Part shown: positions 7,271-16,974 of the stretch, piece after piece
How the letters are laid out: each line of letters opens with the position of its first letter
Numbering within the stretch: the first letter of the stretch is position 1
NCBI GenBank assembly: GCA_000314955.1
Contig: BAEM01000056.1
Location: forward strand, 1-64,000
Source of the DNA: Paraglaciecola chathamensis S18K6
Lineage (GTDB): Bacteria > Pseudomonadota > Gammaproteobacteria > Enterobacterales > Alteromonadaceae
Length of the DNA: 64,000 nt
Direction of reading: 5' to 3'
Position numbers and translations under genes: made by a program
The notes under the pieces: model-generated
Told to the model about the DNA's origin: nothing
What the model saw: only the letters and a program-made list of their open reading frames with translations
The model's database searches: none

Positions 7271-9859
7271 ATGCCAATTTTACCGAATCGCTTAAAACGT
7301 ACTCCCATCGCCTCTGTTATCGGTTTAGCACTTGCGCTAAACAGTGGTTTAACTGCAGCCCAAGAAGCCACCCCCGATGATAAAGGACTCGAAACGATAA
7401 CCGTCACAGCGCAAAAGCGTGCACAAAATCTACAAGAAGTACCAGTGGCCGTCACCGCCTTTACGGGTGAAGCTATGGCTGAAGCAGTCATCAAAGATGT
7501 ATACGATCTGCAAACCAATGTGCCTGGCTTAGGAGCCTTTCAAAGCCAAAGTGCCACGAATTCTAGTTTCTCCATCCGTGGTGTAGGTACTTCGTCACAA
7601 AACTTCGGTTTAGAATCGTCAGTGGGTTTATATGTAGACGGTGTTTATCGTGCTCGTCAAAACTCCATGATCAATAACTTGGTGGATATAGCCGCAGTTG
7701 AAGTTTTGCGCGGCCCTCAAGGCACACTATTTGGAAAGAACACCCCTTCAGGAGCAATTTTATTGTCTACGGTTGCTCCGAGTCATGGTGGCGGAGATGG
7801 GTTTGTTGAAGCAACTGTAGGTAATTATGGTTTAGTTAACCTATCAGGTGCGATGTCAATCTCTGCTATTGATGACGTGTTAGCGTTTCGGGTTACTGGA
7901 TTTTCAAGTAACCGCGACGGCACAATTAGCGATGTTAACTTCGGTGAAGACGTACTAAATGATCGCGATAGATTTGGTGGTCGCATACAGGCACTTTATA
8001 CCCCAAGTGAAGATATTTCCGTTCGAGTTATCGCTGATTACGCAGAAATTGACGAAATTTGCTGCGGCGCTCCCGTACAATTAAGTAACTTTCAGGCCAA
8101 CGAAATCCCTGGAAAGTTTGGTACAGATGCCATTCTACCGACATTAGGTGGCACTGTGTTTGAAGGCGGTAATGCGTTTTATGACAGAGAAGTCGCTGTG
8201 TCATTCTTGCCTGTTGCCACAATGAAAGATCGCGGTATTTCAGCCGAGTTAGATTGGGAATTAGACGAGAACTATACCTTTGTGTCTATTTCTGCTTTTC
8301 GTTCATTTGATTCCTACGACAACATCGATAGTGACTTCACTGATGCAGACTTATTTGGCACCAGCAATGATTCAGAGCAAAGCTCGTTTTCCCAAGAATT
8401 TCGTTTAGATTACACCAGCGACGATTTAAACTTCATTTTGGGTGCTTATTATTTCACTCAAGACTTAGATTTGGACTACAGCCTATACACAGACAGCATC
8501 TTTGAAGGATTCGCCCTTGGTGTGCTTGGTCAAACAGTGGATGGCTTAACAGGTGCTGCAGGATCGTTTGATGGATTACTGGCAGGAATAGATGGTTTAG
8601 CTAGCGCCGGCCTTATCGCACCCCGCGCAGCTGCGGCACCTGCGGGTACAGGTTTTGACCATGTGGCTGAACAAGAACACAAAAGTTATGCGGTGTTCGG
8701 CCAGTTTGATTATAAGTTAAATGACCAATTCACCCTTACCGCCGGTTTGCGTTTTACCAAAGAAGAAAAAGACTTATTGACGGTATTTACTGAAGTCGGG
8801 CCTGGCATCAATGGTTTAGCGGGCAATACACCCGTTGATTTAGTGTCAGCATTAACTGTGGCAGGCGGTATTGCTGCTGGGGCAATTGATTTGACTACAG
8901 CAGAAGGACAAGCGGCATTAGGTGCGTTTCAAGGGTTCTCAGAGACAGGCTGGGCATTCCCCTTATTAGGTGATACCACGCGTCCACGGAGCAATATTCA
9001 AGAGAGTTTAAGCGATGACCAAATCAGTGGTACGCTAAAACTTAGCTATCAACCAGATACAGACACCTTGCTTTATGCATCATACGGCAATGGCTACAAA
9101 TCAGGTGGTACTAACACGGATCGCATCGCCGCCACCTTTAATCCAATATTCGACGCTGAGACTTCTCAGTCTTTCGAGTTAGGTATTAAAAAGGACTTCC
9201 GCGAACATGACTTACGGGTGAATGCCGCTGCCCACTACACAACAGTGGATGACTTCCAAGCAAACACCTTTACCGGAAATGGCTTTAATTTACAAAACGC
9301 CGGTGACTATGAAATATCAGGTATGGAATTAGAAGCCACTTGGTTACCCATGGACACAGTAGAAGTGCACTTTGGTTATGCTCTAGTTAAAGCAGAGTAT
9401 AAAACCTTTGAAGCGGGAAACTGCTGGACAGCATACACTTGGCATACAGGGATAGACGATCCAGGTCGAGTAAATCCTACAGATGGATTCTGTGACCGCT
9501 CTGGTGATCGTCCAGGTGGCGAACCTGAGAACTATGCAGTGTTGAGTGTCAAAAAGGACTTCGATATTGGCGATAGCATCTACGCCTACATTCAAGGTGA
9601 ATACAGCTACACGGGCGACATTATCTTAGATGGCAGTAACGACCCATACGCTGTGCAAGACTCTTATAACATTATGAATTTACGCTTGTTTATGAACTTC
9701 ACTGACTACGACATGGATGTAATTTTGTGGGGTCGAAATGTGTTAGACGAAGAGTACATCAACCGTACTAACTTCAACACGCCGTTACAAGAAGGTAAAT
9801 TAAATGCCTATATGGCAGAGCCCGCTACTTATGGGATCACGGTGAAAAAACGCTTCTAG
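7271..9859 (+). CDS. TonB-dependent outer-membrane receptor
   Basis: 862 residues. There is a signal peptide (hydrophobic VIGLALALNSGLTAA, cleavage near AQE), a TonB-box-like LETITVTAQKR and a plug domain with PVAVTAFTGEAM, NFGLESSVGLYVDGVY and EVLRGPQGTLFGKNTPSGAI. A 22-strand barrel follows and ends in YGITVKKRF with the C-terminal aromatic needed for Bam assembly. It lacks a SusC-type N-terminal extension. An Ala/Gly-rich low-complexity segment (about residues 415-465) and another near 520-560 probably lie in extracellular loops. No SusD, ABC or siderophore gene is adjacent; the two peptidases downstream hint at oligopeptide uptake, but the substrate is not determinable. Confidence 0.93.
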   Translation: MPILPNRLKRTPIASVIGLALALNSGLTAAQEATPDDKGLETITVTAQKRAQNLQEVPVAVTAFTGEAMAEAVIKDVYDLQTNVPGLGAFQSQSATNSSFSIRGVGTSSQNFGLESSVGLYVDGVYRARQNSMINNLVDIAAVEVLRGPQGTLFGKNTPSGAILLSTVAPSHGGGDGFVEATVGNYGLVNLSGAMSISAIDDVLAFRVTGFSSNRDGTISDVNFGEDVLNDRDRFGGRIQALYTPSEDISVRVIADYAEIDEICCGAPVQLSNFQANEIPGKFGTDAILPTLGGTVFEGGNAFYDREVAVSFLPVATMKDRGISAELDWELDENYTFVSISAFRSFDSYDNIDSDFTDADLFGTSNDSEQSSFSQEFRLDYTSDDLNFILGAYYFTQDLDLDYSLYTDSIFEGFALGVLGQTVDGLTGAAGSFDGLLAGIDGLASAGLIAPRAAAAPAGTGFDHVAEQEHKSYAVFGQFDYKLNDQFTLTAGLRFTKEEKDLLTVFTEVGPGINGLAGNTPVDLVSALTVAGGIAAGAIDLTTAEGQAALGAFQGFSETGWAFPLLGDTTRPRSNIQESLSDDQISGTLKLSYQPDTDTLLYASYGNGYKSGGTNTDRIAATFNPIFDAETSQSFELGIKKDFREHDLRVNAAAHYTTVDDFQANTFTGNGFNLQNAGDYEISGMELEATWLPMDTVEVHFGYALVKAEYKTFEAGNCWTAYTWHTGIDDPGRVNPTDGFCDRSGDRPGGEPENYAVLSVKKDFDIGDSIYAYIQGEYSYTGDIILDGSNDPYAVQDSYNIMNLRLFMNFTDYDMDVILWGRNVLDEEYINRTNFNTPLQEGKLNAYMAEPATYGITVKKRF

Positions 9860-9891
9860 TCAGCGACTAAGTAGAGCGCAGAAGCTTGACC

Positions 9892-9942
9892 AAACCGGCG
9901 CATTGAGTAAATACACTAGTTGCTCAATATGCCGGTTTTTTA
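9892..9942 (+). terminator. Rho-independent terminator after the TonB receptor
   Basis: An inverted repeat pairs AACCGGC and CATTGAG with CTCAAT and GCCGGTT around a loop of about 13 bases, followed by six T. It lies about 30 bp after the stop codon. Confidence 0.8.
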
Positions 9943-10006
9943 TTGTCTGAAATTTGAATATTGAATTGATATCATTGGCTTTTAATCAGCATCTTAAGGA
10001 ACTCCA

Positions 10007-10711
10007 TTGAATTTATTGATGTTAAGCAGCTCGCGCGCAGGGGACGAAGCTTATTTAGCCCATGCTAAAGATATGATTGCGTCTCATTTAACTGGGTGCC
10101 AACGCATTGTGTTTATCCCGTATGCTGGGGTGACCATTGATTGGCCTAGTTATACCGAAAAGGTGCAAAGCGCCCTCCCCGAGTTCAATATTGTAGGGAT
10201 TGAATCATTTGACGATCCCAAATTAGCAATCGAACAAGCAGACGCCGTTATGGTCGGTGGTGGCAACACCTTTCATTTACTGCATCAGCTGTATTCAAAT
10301 GACCTTATTCATCCTATACAAGAACGTGTGGAACAAGGATTGCCCTATGTTGGCTGGAGCGCAGGTTCTAATATTTGTGGCACGTCGATTTGCACTACCA
10401 ATGACATGCCGATTATTTATCCACCATCGTTTGATGCTTTGGCATTCGTGCCGTTTCAATTAAACCCACATTACAGTGATTATCAGCCGCCTGGGCATAA
10501 TGGTGAAACCCGTGCCCAGCGGATTGAAGAATTTTGTGTACTAAACCCTAGTGTACCGGTAATAGGGATTAAAGAGGGCACCGCCCTAGTGCGAAAAAAC
10601 GATACGCTGACGCTTCAAGGTCAGCTCGCCGGTGTTGTATTCAAAGGGCGTCAGCAGAACATTATTCAAACAGGAGAGGATTTGACTGAATATTTAAGGC
10701 CCTATCCTTAA
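10007..10711 (+). CDS. pepE: dipeptidase E (alpha-aspartyl dipeptidase, family S51)
   Basis: 234 residues, a cytosolic serine peptidase that cleaves N-terminal Asp-X dipeptides. The catalytic residues can be placed: Ser118 in GWSAGSN, Asp133 in TTNDMPI and His155 in LNPHYSDY. They sit two residues before the Salmonella PepE Ser120/Asp135/His157, so the protein aligns from the very start. The start codon is TTG (AAGGA six bases upstream, at 9996-10000), and the reading NLLMLSSSRAG matches the family's first strand. It follows the TonB receptor after a terminator, so it probably has its own promoter. Confidence 0.92.
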   Translation: MNLLMLSSSRAGDEAYLAHAKDMIASHLTGCQRIVFIPYAGVTIDWPSYTEKVQSALPEFNIVGIESFDDPKLAIEQADAVMVGGGNTFHLLHQLYSNDLIHPIQERVEQGLPYVGWSAGSNICGTSICTTNDMPIIYPPSFDALAFVPFQLNPHYSDYQPPGHNGETRAQRIEEFCVLNPSVPVIGIKEGTALVRKNDTLTLQGQLAGVVFKGRQQNIIQTGEDLTEYLRPYP

Positions 10712-10878
10712 TAACTTCCTAGTCTGGATACGCTAGCGCTAAACTGCGCTGATTGCGTGAAACGTATGAGCTAGTGGTATAACCCCCAGTAAATAGTGAC
10801 AATTTATGACGGGTGCTTGTTTTCATTTCAATGCACCCCCACCTGTTTTTCATGCGTCGCATTCAAGGACAATACAAA

Positions 10879-11886
10879 ATGACACCCACAACGCCATTTT
10901 CCATTTTAGATTTAGCCCCGATAGCACAAGGGCAATCTATTTCTCAAACATTAGAAAACAGTCGACAGATGGCGGTTCAGGCTGAACAGCTCGGATACCA
11001 GCGTATTTGGCTTGCCGAACATCACGGAATGCGCGGCGTCGGTAGTTCAGCGACGTCAGTGGTTTTAGGGCACATTGGTGCAGCAACAAATAAGATACGC
11101 ATAGGCTCAGGTGGTGTGATGTTACCTAATCACTCGCCACTTATTATTGCCGAACAATTCGGCACCCTCGCCGCGCTTTTTCCAAACAGAGTTGATCTAG
11201 GGTTAGGCCGCGCGCCAGGAACTGATATGGCAACAGCAAAAGCGTTAAGGCGTAACATGCAAGCCAGCGTAGAAGATTACCCTAACGATATTCGCGCCTT
11301 ACAAAGCTATTTGGGTACCCCAACGCCTGAACAGAAAATTCTCGCTATCCCCGGCAGTGATAGTCACGTTCCATTGTGGCTACTTGGTTCAAGCTTATAC
11401 AGTGCACAACTTGCAGCACAATTCGGTTTGCCTTATTCGTTTGCCTCACATTTTGCGCCTGACGCTTTGTTCGACGCGTTGAATATTTATCGCAGTCAGT
11501 TTCAACCTTCCGCACAACTAGAACAGCCTTATACCATGGCTGGGGTGATGGCCGTGATTGCAGATACTGATGAAGAAGCACAATACTTGTATACCTCACT
11601 ACAACAACAATTTGCCAATTTGCGTAGAGGAGCCAATAAACCATTCGCACGGCCAGTAGATGATATTCATACTGTTTGCAGCCCTGCAGAGTTGTCGATG
11701 ATTGCTCACACCTTACAATACGCCATTGTTGGCTCAGCCGAGACAGCGCATAAACAACTCACTACATTCATTGAAAACACTCAAGCAGATGAAGTTATTT
11801 TTTCATTTCCGATACATGATCAAAACGCCCGTTTGCACAGCATGCGATTACTAGCAAACAGCCCTAACATGCAAAGCCAAGTCTGA
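10879..11886 (+). CDS. yhbW: luciferase-like flavin monooxygenase YhbW
   Basis: 335 residues, a TIM-barrel LLM-class flavin-dependent monooxygenase closely resembling E. coli YhbW. Shared stretches include FSILDLAPIAQGQS, IWLAEHHGM, GSGGVMLPNHSPLIIAEQFG, RVDLGLGRAPGTD and PLWLLGSSLYSAQLAAQFG. The substrate of this family is unknown; it uses FMNH2 supplied by a reductase. AAGGA at 10865-10869 with a nine-base spacer sets the start at ATG 10879, not the upstream TTG at 10813. No reductase gene is nearby. Confidence 0.92.
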   Translation: MTPTTPFSILDLAPIAQGQSISQTLENSRQMAVQAEQLGYQRIWLAEHHGMRGVGSSATSVVLGHIGAATNKIRIGSGGVMLPNHSPLIIAEQFGTLAALFPNRVDLGLGRAPGTDMATAKALRRNMQASVEDYPNDIRALQSYLGTPTPEQKILAIPGSDSHVPLWLLGSSLYSAQLAAQFGLPYSFASHFAPDALFDALNIYRSQFQPSAQLEQPYTMAGVMAVIADTDEEAQYLYTSLQQQFANLRRGANKPFARPVDDIHTVCSPAELSMIAHTLQYAIVGSAETAHKQLTTFIENTQADEVIFSFPIHDQNARLHSMRLLANSPNMQSQV

Positions 11887-12020
11887 AACGCGTGTTTTAT
11901 TATCCCAATTAAATTAATCTAAATTGACGTAATGCAGATATAATAGATTGATGAAAACGTTTTTAAGCGTACGCCAATAATAGCGCGTGTTTGCATTAAT
12001 AACCTAACCGAGAGACAAAT

Positions 12021-12803
12021 ATGAACATAGCCCGCCCATTGATACAGTTAGTGTCATGGGCAATATTGGTATCCAGTGTGTTTTTGGTAAAAGCACTGGC
12101 CAATGACTCAACTCAAAACCTTTCCATAGCAGTTGGTTGGAGCAAGCCCCCCTATGTAATCGCTTTAAACGACACAGGTTATGAAGTTGAGTTAGCTCGA
12201 CAGGTTTTTAAACGTATGGGATATTCAATCACGCCTGTGTACGTGCCCTATGGGCGAACACTGAGTATGCTTAAAAGTGCTAAAGTCGATGCTGCTTTAA
12301 CCTTAAGTGAAAATACCGCTACACAGACCATTCATTTAACCGATAGTTATATTCAATATCAGAATGTGGCAATCAGTTTACAATCCTCAAATTTTAAAAT
12401 TAAGCGCCCAAACGATTTGGCCAAACACTCGGTTGCGTCCTTTCAAACGGCCACGAAAATTCTGGGCAAAGCATATGCAGACGCGATAAAACAAGTGCCT
12501 TTATACGTGGAATTGCCTGATCAACGTAGGCAAGTGGGCATGCTACTAAATGGCAGCATTTCGGTGCTGGTAATGGACGTAAATATTTTCAACCACCTTC
12601 ACTCTGCGCTCGAACCGATTGAAAGTAGGCAGTTGGTTAGCATTCACAATATATTCCCTCCTTCTCATTACCATGTAGGTTTTTTAAATTCTGAACTAAA
12701 AGAGCAATTCAATCGCGCATTAAACGATTTTCAAGCATCTCAAGCGTACGAAATATTAGTCAAAAAATACCATATTTTTCAAGAAGCGTTATCCACGCAC
12801 TAA
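12021..12803 (+). CDS. periplasmic solute-binding protein family 3
   Basis: 260 residues with a long signal peptide (hydrophobic core VSWAILVSSVFLVKALA, cleavage before ND). The fold is SBP_bac_3, shown by LSIAVGWSKPPYVIALNDTGYEVELARQVFKRMGY, VPYGRTLSMLKSAKVDAALTL and the second-lobe AKHSVASFQTATKILG. Family members bind amino acids or feed signalling proteins. No ABC permease, ATPase or two-component gene is adjacent, so this is an orphan binding protein that may serve a remote transporter or sensor. GAGAGA precedes the ATG. A TATAAT at 11939-11944 is a possible -10 but lacks a good -35. Confidence 0.85.
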   Translation: MNIARPLIQLVSWAILVSSVFLVKALANDSTQNLSIAVGWSKPPYVIALNDTGYEVELARQVFKRMGYSITPVYVPYGRTLSMLKSAKVDAALTLSENTATQTIHLTDSYIQYQNVAISLQSSNFKIKRPNDLAKHSVASFQTATKILGKAYADAIKQVPLYVELPDQRRQVGMLLNGSISVLVMDVNIFNHLHSALEPIESRQLVSIHNIFPPSHYHVGFLNSELKEQFNRALNDFQASQAYEILVKKYHIFQEALSTH

Positions 12804-13080
12804 ATTGAAACGCTAGTTTAACTCTTCAACCAATCGGTAAATATTTCTCACTGTAAGTAAAATATTCTTGGTTGCAAACAGCAACACTGAAACGTTTATC
12901 TCAATTTCACAATGCGCCCCTCACATCAATGTATTCTTACAGCACAGCTTCCCTCTTCGAAACGGCAAATAACTTGCTTAAACAAAGTCATCAACCGTGA
13001 CAATCAAAATCGTTAAAAAGTGGACGCCAGCTAAAAAGCGGGTCTTTGCGCTTTTTTTACGTTTTACACAAGGAGCTCCC

Positions 13081-14430
13081 ATGACAAAAATTCGTCCAAT
13101 ACACTGTGCTTTTATAGCCCTTTCTTCAATAGGTATAAGCGCTTGCTCAGAACATTCTGAAGTAGACCCGGCAAAAACTTTTGGCGCCGATCCTTTACTT
13201 GTTGAACCAGATGAGGAGCTTATCCCGAATGTGAATATTGCCGACGCGGTGGGATGGTCAGAGGGAGGAAAACCCACCACGCCACTAAATTCTATGCAAG
13301 TGAACCGCTTTGCTACCAATTTGCAGCACCCAAGATGGCTTTATACCTTGCCTAATGGCGACGTATTAGTGGCTGAAAGTAACGCACCGAAGAATGAAGG
13401 TAGTGACGGGGGCATAAAACAGTGGGTGACTGAAAAGGTTAAATCACAAGCAGGCGCAGAAACGCCCAGCGCTGATCGCATTACACTATTAAGAGACGCA
13501 GACAAAGACGGTGTGGCCGAGACTAAAACAACATTCTTATCGGGTCTTCATTCTCCTTTTGGCATGACGCTCGTGGGGAGCACCCTATATGTTGCAAATA
13601 CGGACGCAATAGTCAGCTTTCCTTACCAGCAAGGTCAAACAGAAATTTCCGCTAAGGGCACTGAGTTAGTTAAATTGCCCGGGGGGAAAATCAATCATCA
13701 CTGGACCAAGAACCTCATTGCCAACCAAGATGGTAGCAAACTGTACGCGTCTATCGGCTCAAATAGCAACATTGCTGAAAACGGATTTGATGCTGAAGTC
13801 GGCCGTGCTGCGATTTGGGAAATCGACATAGCAACAGGTGATCATCGCGTGTTTGCCTCGGGGTTGCGAAACCCAGTAGGAATGACATGGGTAAACAACA
13901 CCTTGTGGACAGCGGTTAATGAGCGCGACCAACTAGGCAATGACTTAGTGCCTGATTACATGACATCAGTGCAAGACAATGGCTTTTATGGTTGGCCATA
14001 TAGTTACTACGGTCAAAATATTGATACTCGCGTAGAGCAGCGCGAACCAGAGTTAGTAAAAAAAGCCATTAAACCAGACTATGCTCTTGGTGCTCATACG
14101 GCGTCGTTAGGTTTAATGTACACCAAAGGCGCTCATGCGTTATCTGGCATAAACGAAGGTATGTTTATCGGTCAACACGGTTCATGGAACCGTGAACCTA
14201 AAGCGGGTTACAAAGTTATTTTCGTCCCTTTTAGCAACCAAAAGCCAGCAGGCGACCCCATGGATATCTTAACTGGGTTTTTAAACGATAAAGACGAAGC
14301 ACAAGGACGCCCTGTAGGAGTTGAACTAGATCAAAGCGGCAATTTACTGGTGGCAGATGATGTAGGGAATATTATCTGGCGCGTCTCCCCCAGTGATAGC
14401 AATGTTACCCACAATGTGAACCCAGAATAA
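13081..14430 (+). CDS. PQQ-dependent sugar (sorbosone-type) dehydrogenase lipoprotein
   Basis: 449 residues. A lipoprotein signal (hydrophobic FIALSSIGISA then C, lipobox ISAC) anchors it to a membrane facing the periplasm. The rest is a six-bladed beta-propeller of the soluble PQQ glucose/sorbosone dehydrogenase family: HPRWLYTLPNGDVLVAESN, SPFGMTLVGSTLYVANTD, SGLRNPVGMTW, IGQHGSWNREPKAGYKV and RPVGVELDQSGNLLVADDV are typical. It probably oxidises aldose-type sugars with PQQ. No PQQ synthesis genes are in the window. AAGGAG at 13070-13075 selects ATG 13081 over an in-frame upstream extension from 12997. Confidence 0.88.
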   Translation: MTKIRPIHCAFIALSSIGISACSEHSEVDPAKTFGADPLLVEPDEELIPNVNIADAVGWSEGGKPTTPLNSMQVNRFATNLQHPRWLYTLPNGDVLVAESNAPKNEGSDGGIKQWVTEKVKSQAGAETPSADRITLLRDADKDGVAETKTTFLSGLHSPFGMTLVGSTLYVANTDAIVSFPYQQGQTEISAKGTELVKLPGGKINHHWTKNLIANQDGSKLYASIGSNSNIAENGFDAEVGRAAIWEIDIATGDHRVFASGLRNPVGMTWVNNTLWTAVNERDQLGNDLVPDYMTSVQDNGFYGWPYSYYGQNIDTRVEQREPELVKKAIKPDYALGAHTASLGLMYTKGAHALSGINEGMFIGQHGSWNREPKAGYKVIFVPFSNQKPAGDPMDILTGFLNDKDEAQGRPVGVELDQSGNLLVADDVGNIIWRVSPSDSNVTHNVNPE

Positions 14431-14446
14431 CGATGTAACCTGTTGT

Positions 14447-14478
14447 ACTTACTCAGCAACGAGTAAGTGCTTTTCACG
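14447..14478 (+). terminator. possible terminator after the PQQ dehydrogenase gene
   Basis: ACTTACTC (14447-14454) pairs with GAGTAAGT (14461-14468) around AGCAAC, followed by GCTTTTCACGTTTTTT. The stem is AT-rich and the T tract is interrupted, so efficiency is uncertain. Confidence 0.55.
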
Positions 14479-14507
14479 TTTTTTGATATGCGCAAGAGTG
14501 CTACAAC

Positions 14508-15149
14508 CTAGGCAATTTCGGTGTATTTCTTAGGCCCTTTGAATTTTAGCCTATGGTCTTCCACCGCAGCGTTAAAGTCTTCCCACCCCATCCAAATTTT
14601 TGTTAGCTCACGAGCAGACACTTCAATGTGTACATCTGGTTTAAACCCTCTATCTACATAACATAAATCAACTTGCCCATGTTCGAAAATCAACCAGTAC
14701 TCACTTTTATTTTCAGGCATGTCAGTCAACAAGAAGTGCGCAATAAAAAGGTTAGGCAAATCTTCATGTATTCTCACGTTGCGCCGAATGTCCCACATCA
14801 AAAAACTGCCATCAATATTTTCCAGTGACGGCTCTGTTTCTAACCACTCCTGCCCCCAACTCGCCATCGAAAAAACAACTGATTCAAGGGCTTTACCCGG
14901 TTTAGTCAACACATAATCAACTTGTCCTGTTCCCTGCTTTTCGAGGCGTGTTATCAAACCGATATTGACCAGTTCCTTTAAGCGGTTTGACAGGAGGGTG
15001 CGCGACATCCGAGGCACACCTCGGCTTATATCGTTAAAGTTTGTGGAGCCAAACAGTAATTCTCTAAAGATCAATAATGTCCACTTATTACATAGAAAAG
15101 CGGCAGACATTGCTAGCGGACAATACTGCCCATAAGGGGTGGTATTCAC
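14508..15149 (-). CDS. HxlR-family transcriptional regulator
   Basis: 213 residues. The N-terminal ~100 residues are an HxlR winged helix (CPLAMSAAFLCNKWTLLIFRELL, then MSRTLLSNRLKELVNIGLI), including the early cysteine (YCPL) that is redox-sensitive in some members. The C-terminal half resembles an SCP2-like ligand-binding domain seen in long HxlR regulators. It is transcribed away from the FAD-linked oxidase gene, the usual position for a regulator acting on the shared 160 bp region. The effector is unknown. Confidence 0.85.
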   Translation of the reverse strand: MNTTPYGQYCPLAMSAAFLCNKWTLLIFRELLFGSTNFNDISRGVPRMSRTLLSNRLKELVNIGLITRLEKQGTGQVDYVLTKPGKALESVVFSMASWGQEWLETEPSLENIDGSFLMWDIRRNVRIHEDLPNLFIAHFLLTDMPENKSEYWLIFEHGQVDLCYVDRGFKPDVHIEVSARELTKIWMGWEDFNAAVEDHRLKFKGPKKYTEIA

Positions 15150-15296
15150 GGTGGTATTCCTCAGTGAAAGGTCAATTTAGCATACGCCCTAAACGTATAT
15201 TTAGCACCTTAGCCAGTAAACAACTTGTACCACCTAGTGCAAAACGTTCACTAGACAGCATTTATGGCTCTGCCTACCCTTGGCTAGAAATCAACC

Positions 15297-15303
15297 AAAG
15301 GAG
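15297..15303 (+). promoter_or_regulatory. ribosome binding site deciding the oxidase start
   Basis: AAAGGAG with a seven-base spacer to ATG 15311. An open frame extends upstream to 15077 but would overlap the start of the divergent regulator gene and lacks a binding site. Confidence 0.8.
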
Positions 15304-15310
15304 TGACGAT

Positions 15311-16732
15311 ATGAATATTCATATTATGGGCCTTAATGGCCAGAAGAAGGATATAAATAAGCAACAGTTTGAACAATACACGATCTCTATTCGCGGAGAT
15401 GTGTTGCTGCCTGAGACTGCTGGTTACGCTGAGGCTCGTACAATATGGAATGGCATGATAGACATCAGCCCCGCTGTTATTGTGCGATGCAGTGGAGCTG
15501 CCGATGTGGTAACCACGATACAATTCGCTCGAAAATATGAATTGTTAATATCACTGAAAGGCGGAGGCCACAATATTGCGGGCAGTGCGTTATGTAATGG
15601 TGGCATAACGTTAGATTTAAGCAGTATGAAAGGTATATCTGTTGACCCTTCGGCGCGTATTGCAAGGGTGCAATGCGGTGTGTGTTTAGGGGATATTGAT
15701 CACGAAACGCAACGCTTCGGGCTGGCTGTTCCAACTGGTATTAACTCAACTACAGGAATTGCAGGCTTAGCGCTGGGGGGTGGATATGGCTGGTTAAGTC
15801 GTGCTTTTGGGCATACCGTTGATAATATTATTAGCGCAGATTTAGTTGATGCTCAGGGCGAGTTTTTACATGTATCAGAGCAGGAAAATAGCGAATTATT
15901 TTGGGCTATACGTGGCGGCAGTGGCAATTTTGGCGTGGTAACACAATTTGAGTTTAAGTTGCACCCAGTCGGGCCGACAGTATTTGGAGGCCCAGTAGTA
16001 TTTCCTCTATCTCAAGCGAAATCAATATTACGTAAGTACCGCGAGCTTGCTAAATCAATGCCCGATAAAGCAAGCTGCTGGCCTGTCATGCGCAAAGCTC
16101 CCCCCTTTCCCTTTCTTCCTCCTGAGCATCAAGTTAAGCCCGTTATTATTCTACCAATGATATACGTGGGAGATACAGCAAAAGGTGAAGAAGTATTAGC
16201 CCCACTGCGCACAATCGCAGAGCCGTTAGCTGATGCGGTCGGTCCCTTACCTTATGCCTCATGGCAAGCTGCATTTGACCCACTACTAGCGCCTGGGGCT
16301 CGAAATTATTGGAAATCAAGCGATTTTACCGAAATGACTGACGAGCTTATCGATACATTAGTTTGTGCTGCTGAGCAGTTACCATCGGATGAATGTGAAA
16401 TTTTTACTGCTCAGTTAGGCGGCGCTGCATCTCGAGTAGCACCTGATGCTATGGCCTTTCCACATCGTTCAACAGCGTACACGGTAAATATTCATGGACG
16501 CTGGCAAACCGCTGAAATAGATGAAGCAGGTAAAGGTTGGGTAAAAGGACTGTTTGCTCAACTAGAGACGTTCTCGACTGGCAGCGTATACGTTAATTTT
16601 GTGCCTGAATATGACGAAGAGCGCTCGATTGGTCCCTATGGTGCGAACAGGCCGAAATTAGAAGACATTAAAAGTCGTGTCGATAAACTAAACTCGTTTC
16701 GCAGTAACATTAATATTTTACCTAAAGGCTAA
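15311..16732 (+). CDS. FAD-linked oxidase, berberine-bridge-enzyme-like
   Basis: 473 residues with a PCMH-type FAD domain. SLKGGGHNIAG (His87) is the usual site for 8-alpha-histidyl FAD attachment; the later segment GLAVPTGINSTTGIAG keeps the FAD loop but has no Cys, so attachment is probably monocovalent. LGGGYGWLSRAFGHTVDNI and WAIRGGSGNFGVVTQFEF are also family hallmarks, and the C terminus carries a BBE tail ending YGANRPKLEDIKSR then NINILPKG. It probably oxidises an alcohol, sugar or secondary-metabolite group with O2. No export signal. The divergent HxlR gene is the probable regulator. Confidence 0.9.
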   Translation: MNIHIMGLNGQKKDINKQQFEQYTISIRGDVLLPETAGYAEARTIWNGMIDISPAVIVRCSGAADVVTTIQFARKYELLISLKGGGHNIAGSALCNGGITLDLSSMKGISVDPSARIARVQCGVCLGDIDHETQRFGLAVPTGINSTTGIAGLALGGGYGWLSRAFGHTVDNIISADLVDAQGEFLHVSEQENSELFWAIRGGSGNFGVVTQFEFKLHPVGPTVFGGPVVFPLSQAKSILRKYRELAKSMPDKASCWPVMRKAPPFPFLPPEHQVKPVIILPMIYVGDTAKGEEVLAPLRTIAEPLADAVGPLPYASWQAAFDPLLAPGARNYWKSSDFTEMTDELIDTLVCAAEQLPSDECEIFTAQLGGAASRVAPDAMAFPHRSTAYTVNIHGRWQTAEIDEAGKGWVKGLFAQLETFSTGSVYVNFVPEYDEERSIGPYGANRPKLEDIKSRVDKLNSFRSNINILPKG

Positions 16733-16974
16733 ATCAGTAGAATCAAAATTATTATTCGCTTTGTATGTACCTCAAAATGGGTGTGCAAAGCGCTTTTCTT
16801 TAGTTTAAGCAATAAAACGCAGCAAAATAGATTCACGGGAAAAGTTTAACATTTTCTTTCAAGACAACCTTATATACATCGCGTTGTGCGCTATATTGAT
16901 ATAGCAAAACACAGGGACAAAGGTTTAGCCAGGTGGTATTGGCCCATATCAAACGCTAACTGCAAGGGAATCAA

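Noticed and set aside
12804-13080. Imperfect inverted repeat ACCAA/TTGGT with AATATT arms (about 12829-12885)
   Set aside because: Long loop, AT-rich stem and no T tract; not convincing as terminator or operator.
15077-15310. Upstream extension of the FAD-linked oxidase frame
   Set aside because: Overlaps the start of the divergent HxlR gene and lacks a ribosome binding site, while AAAGGAG precedes ATG 15311.
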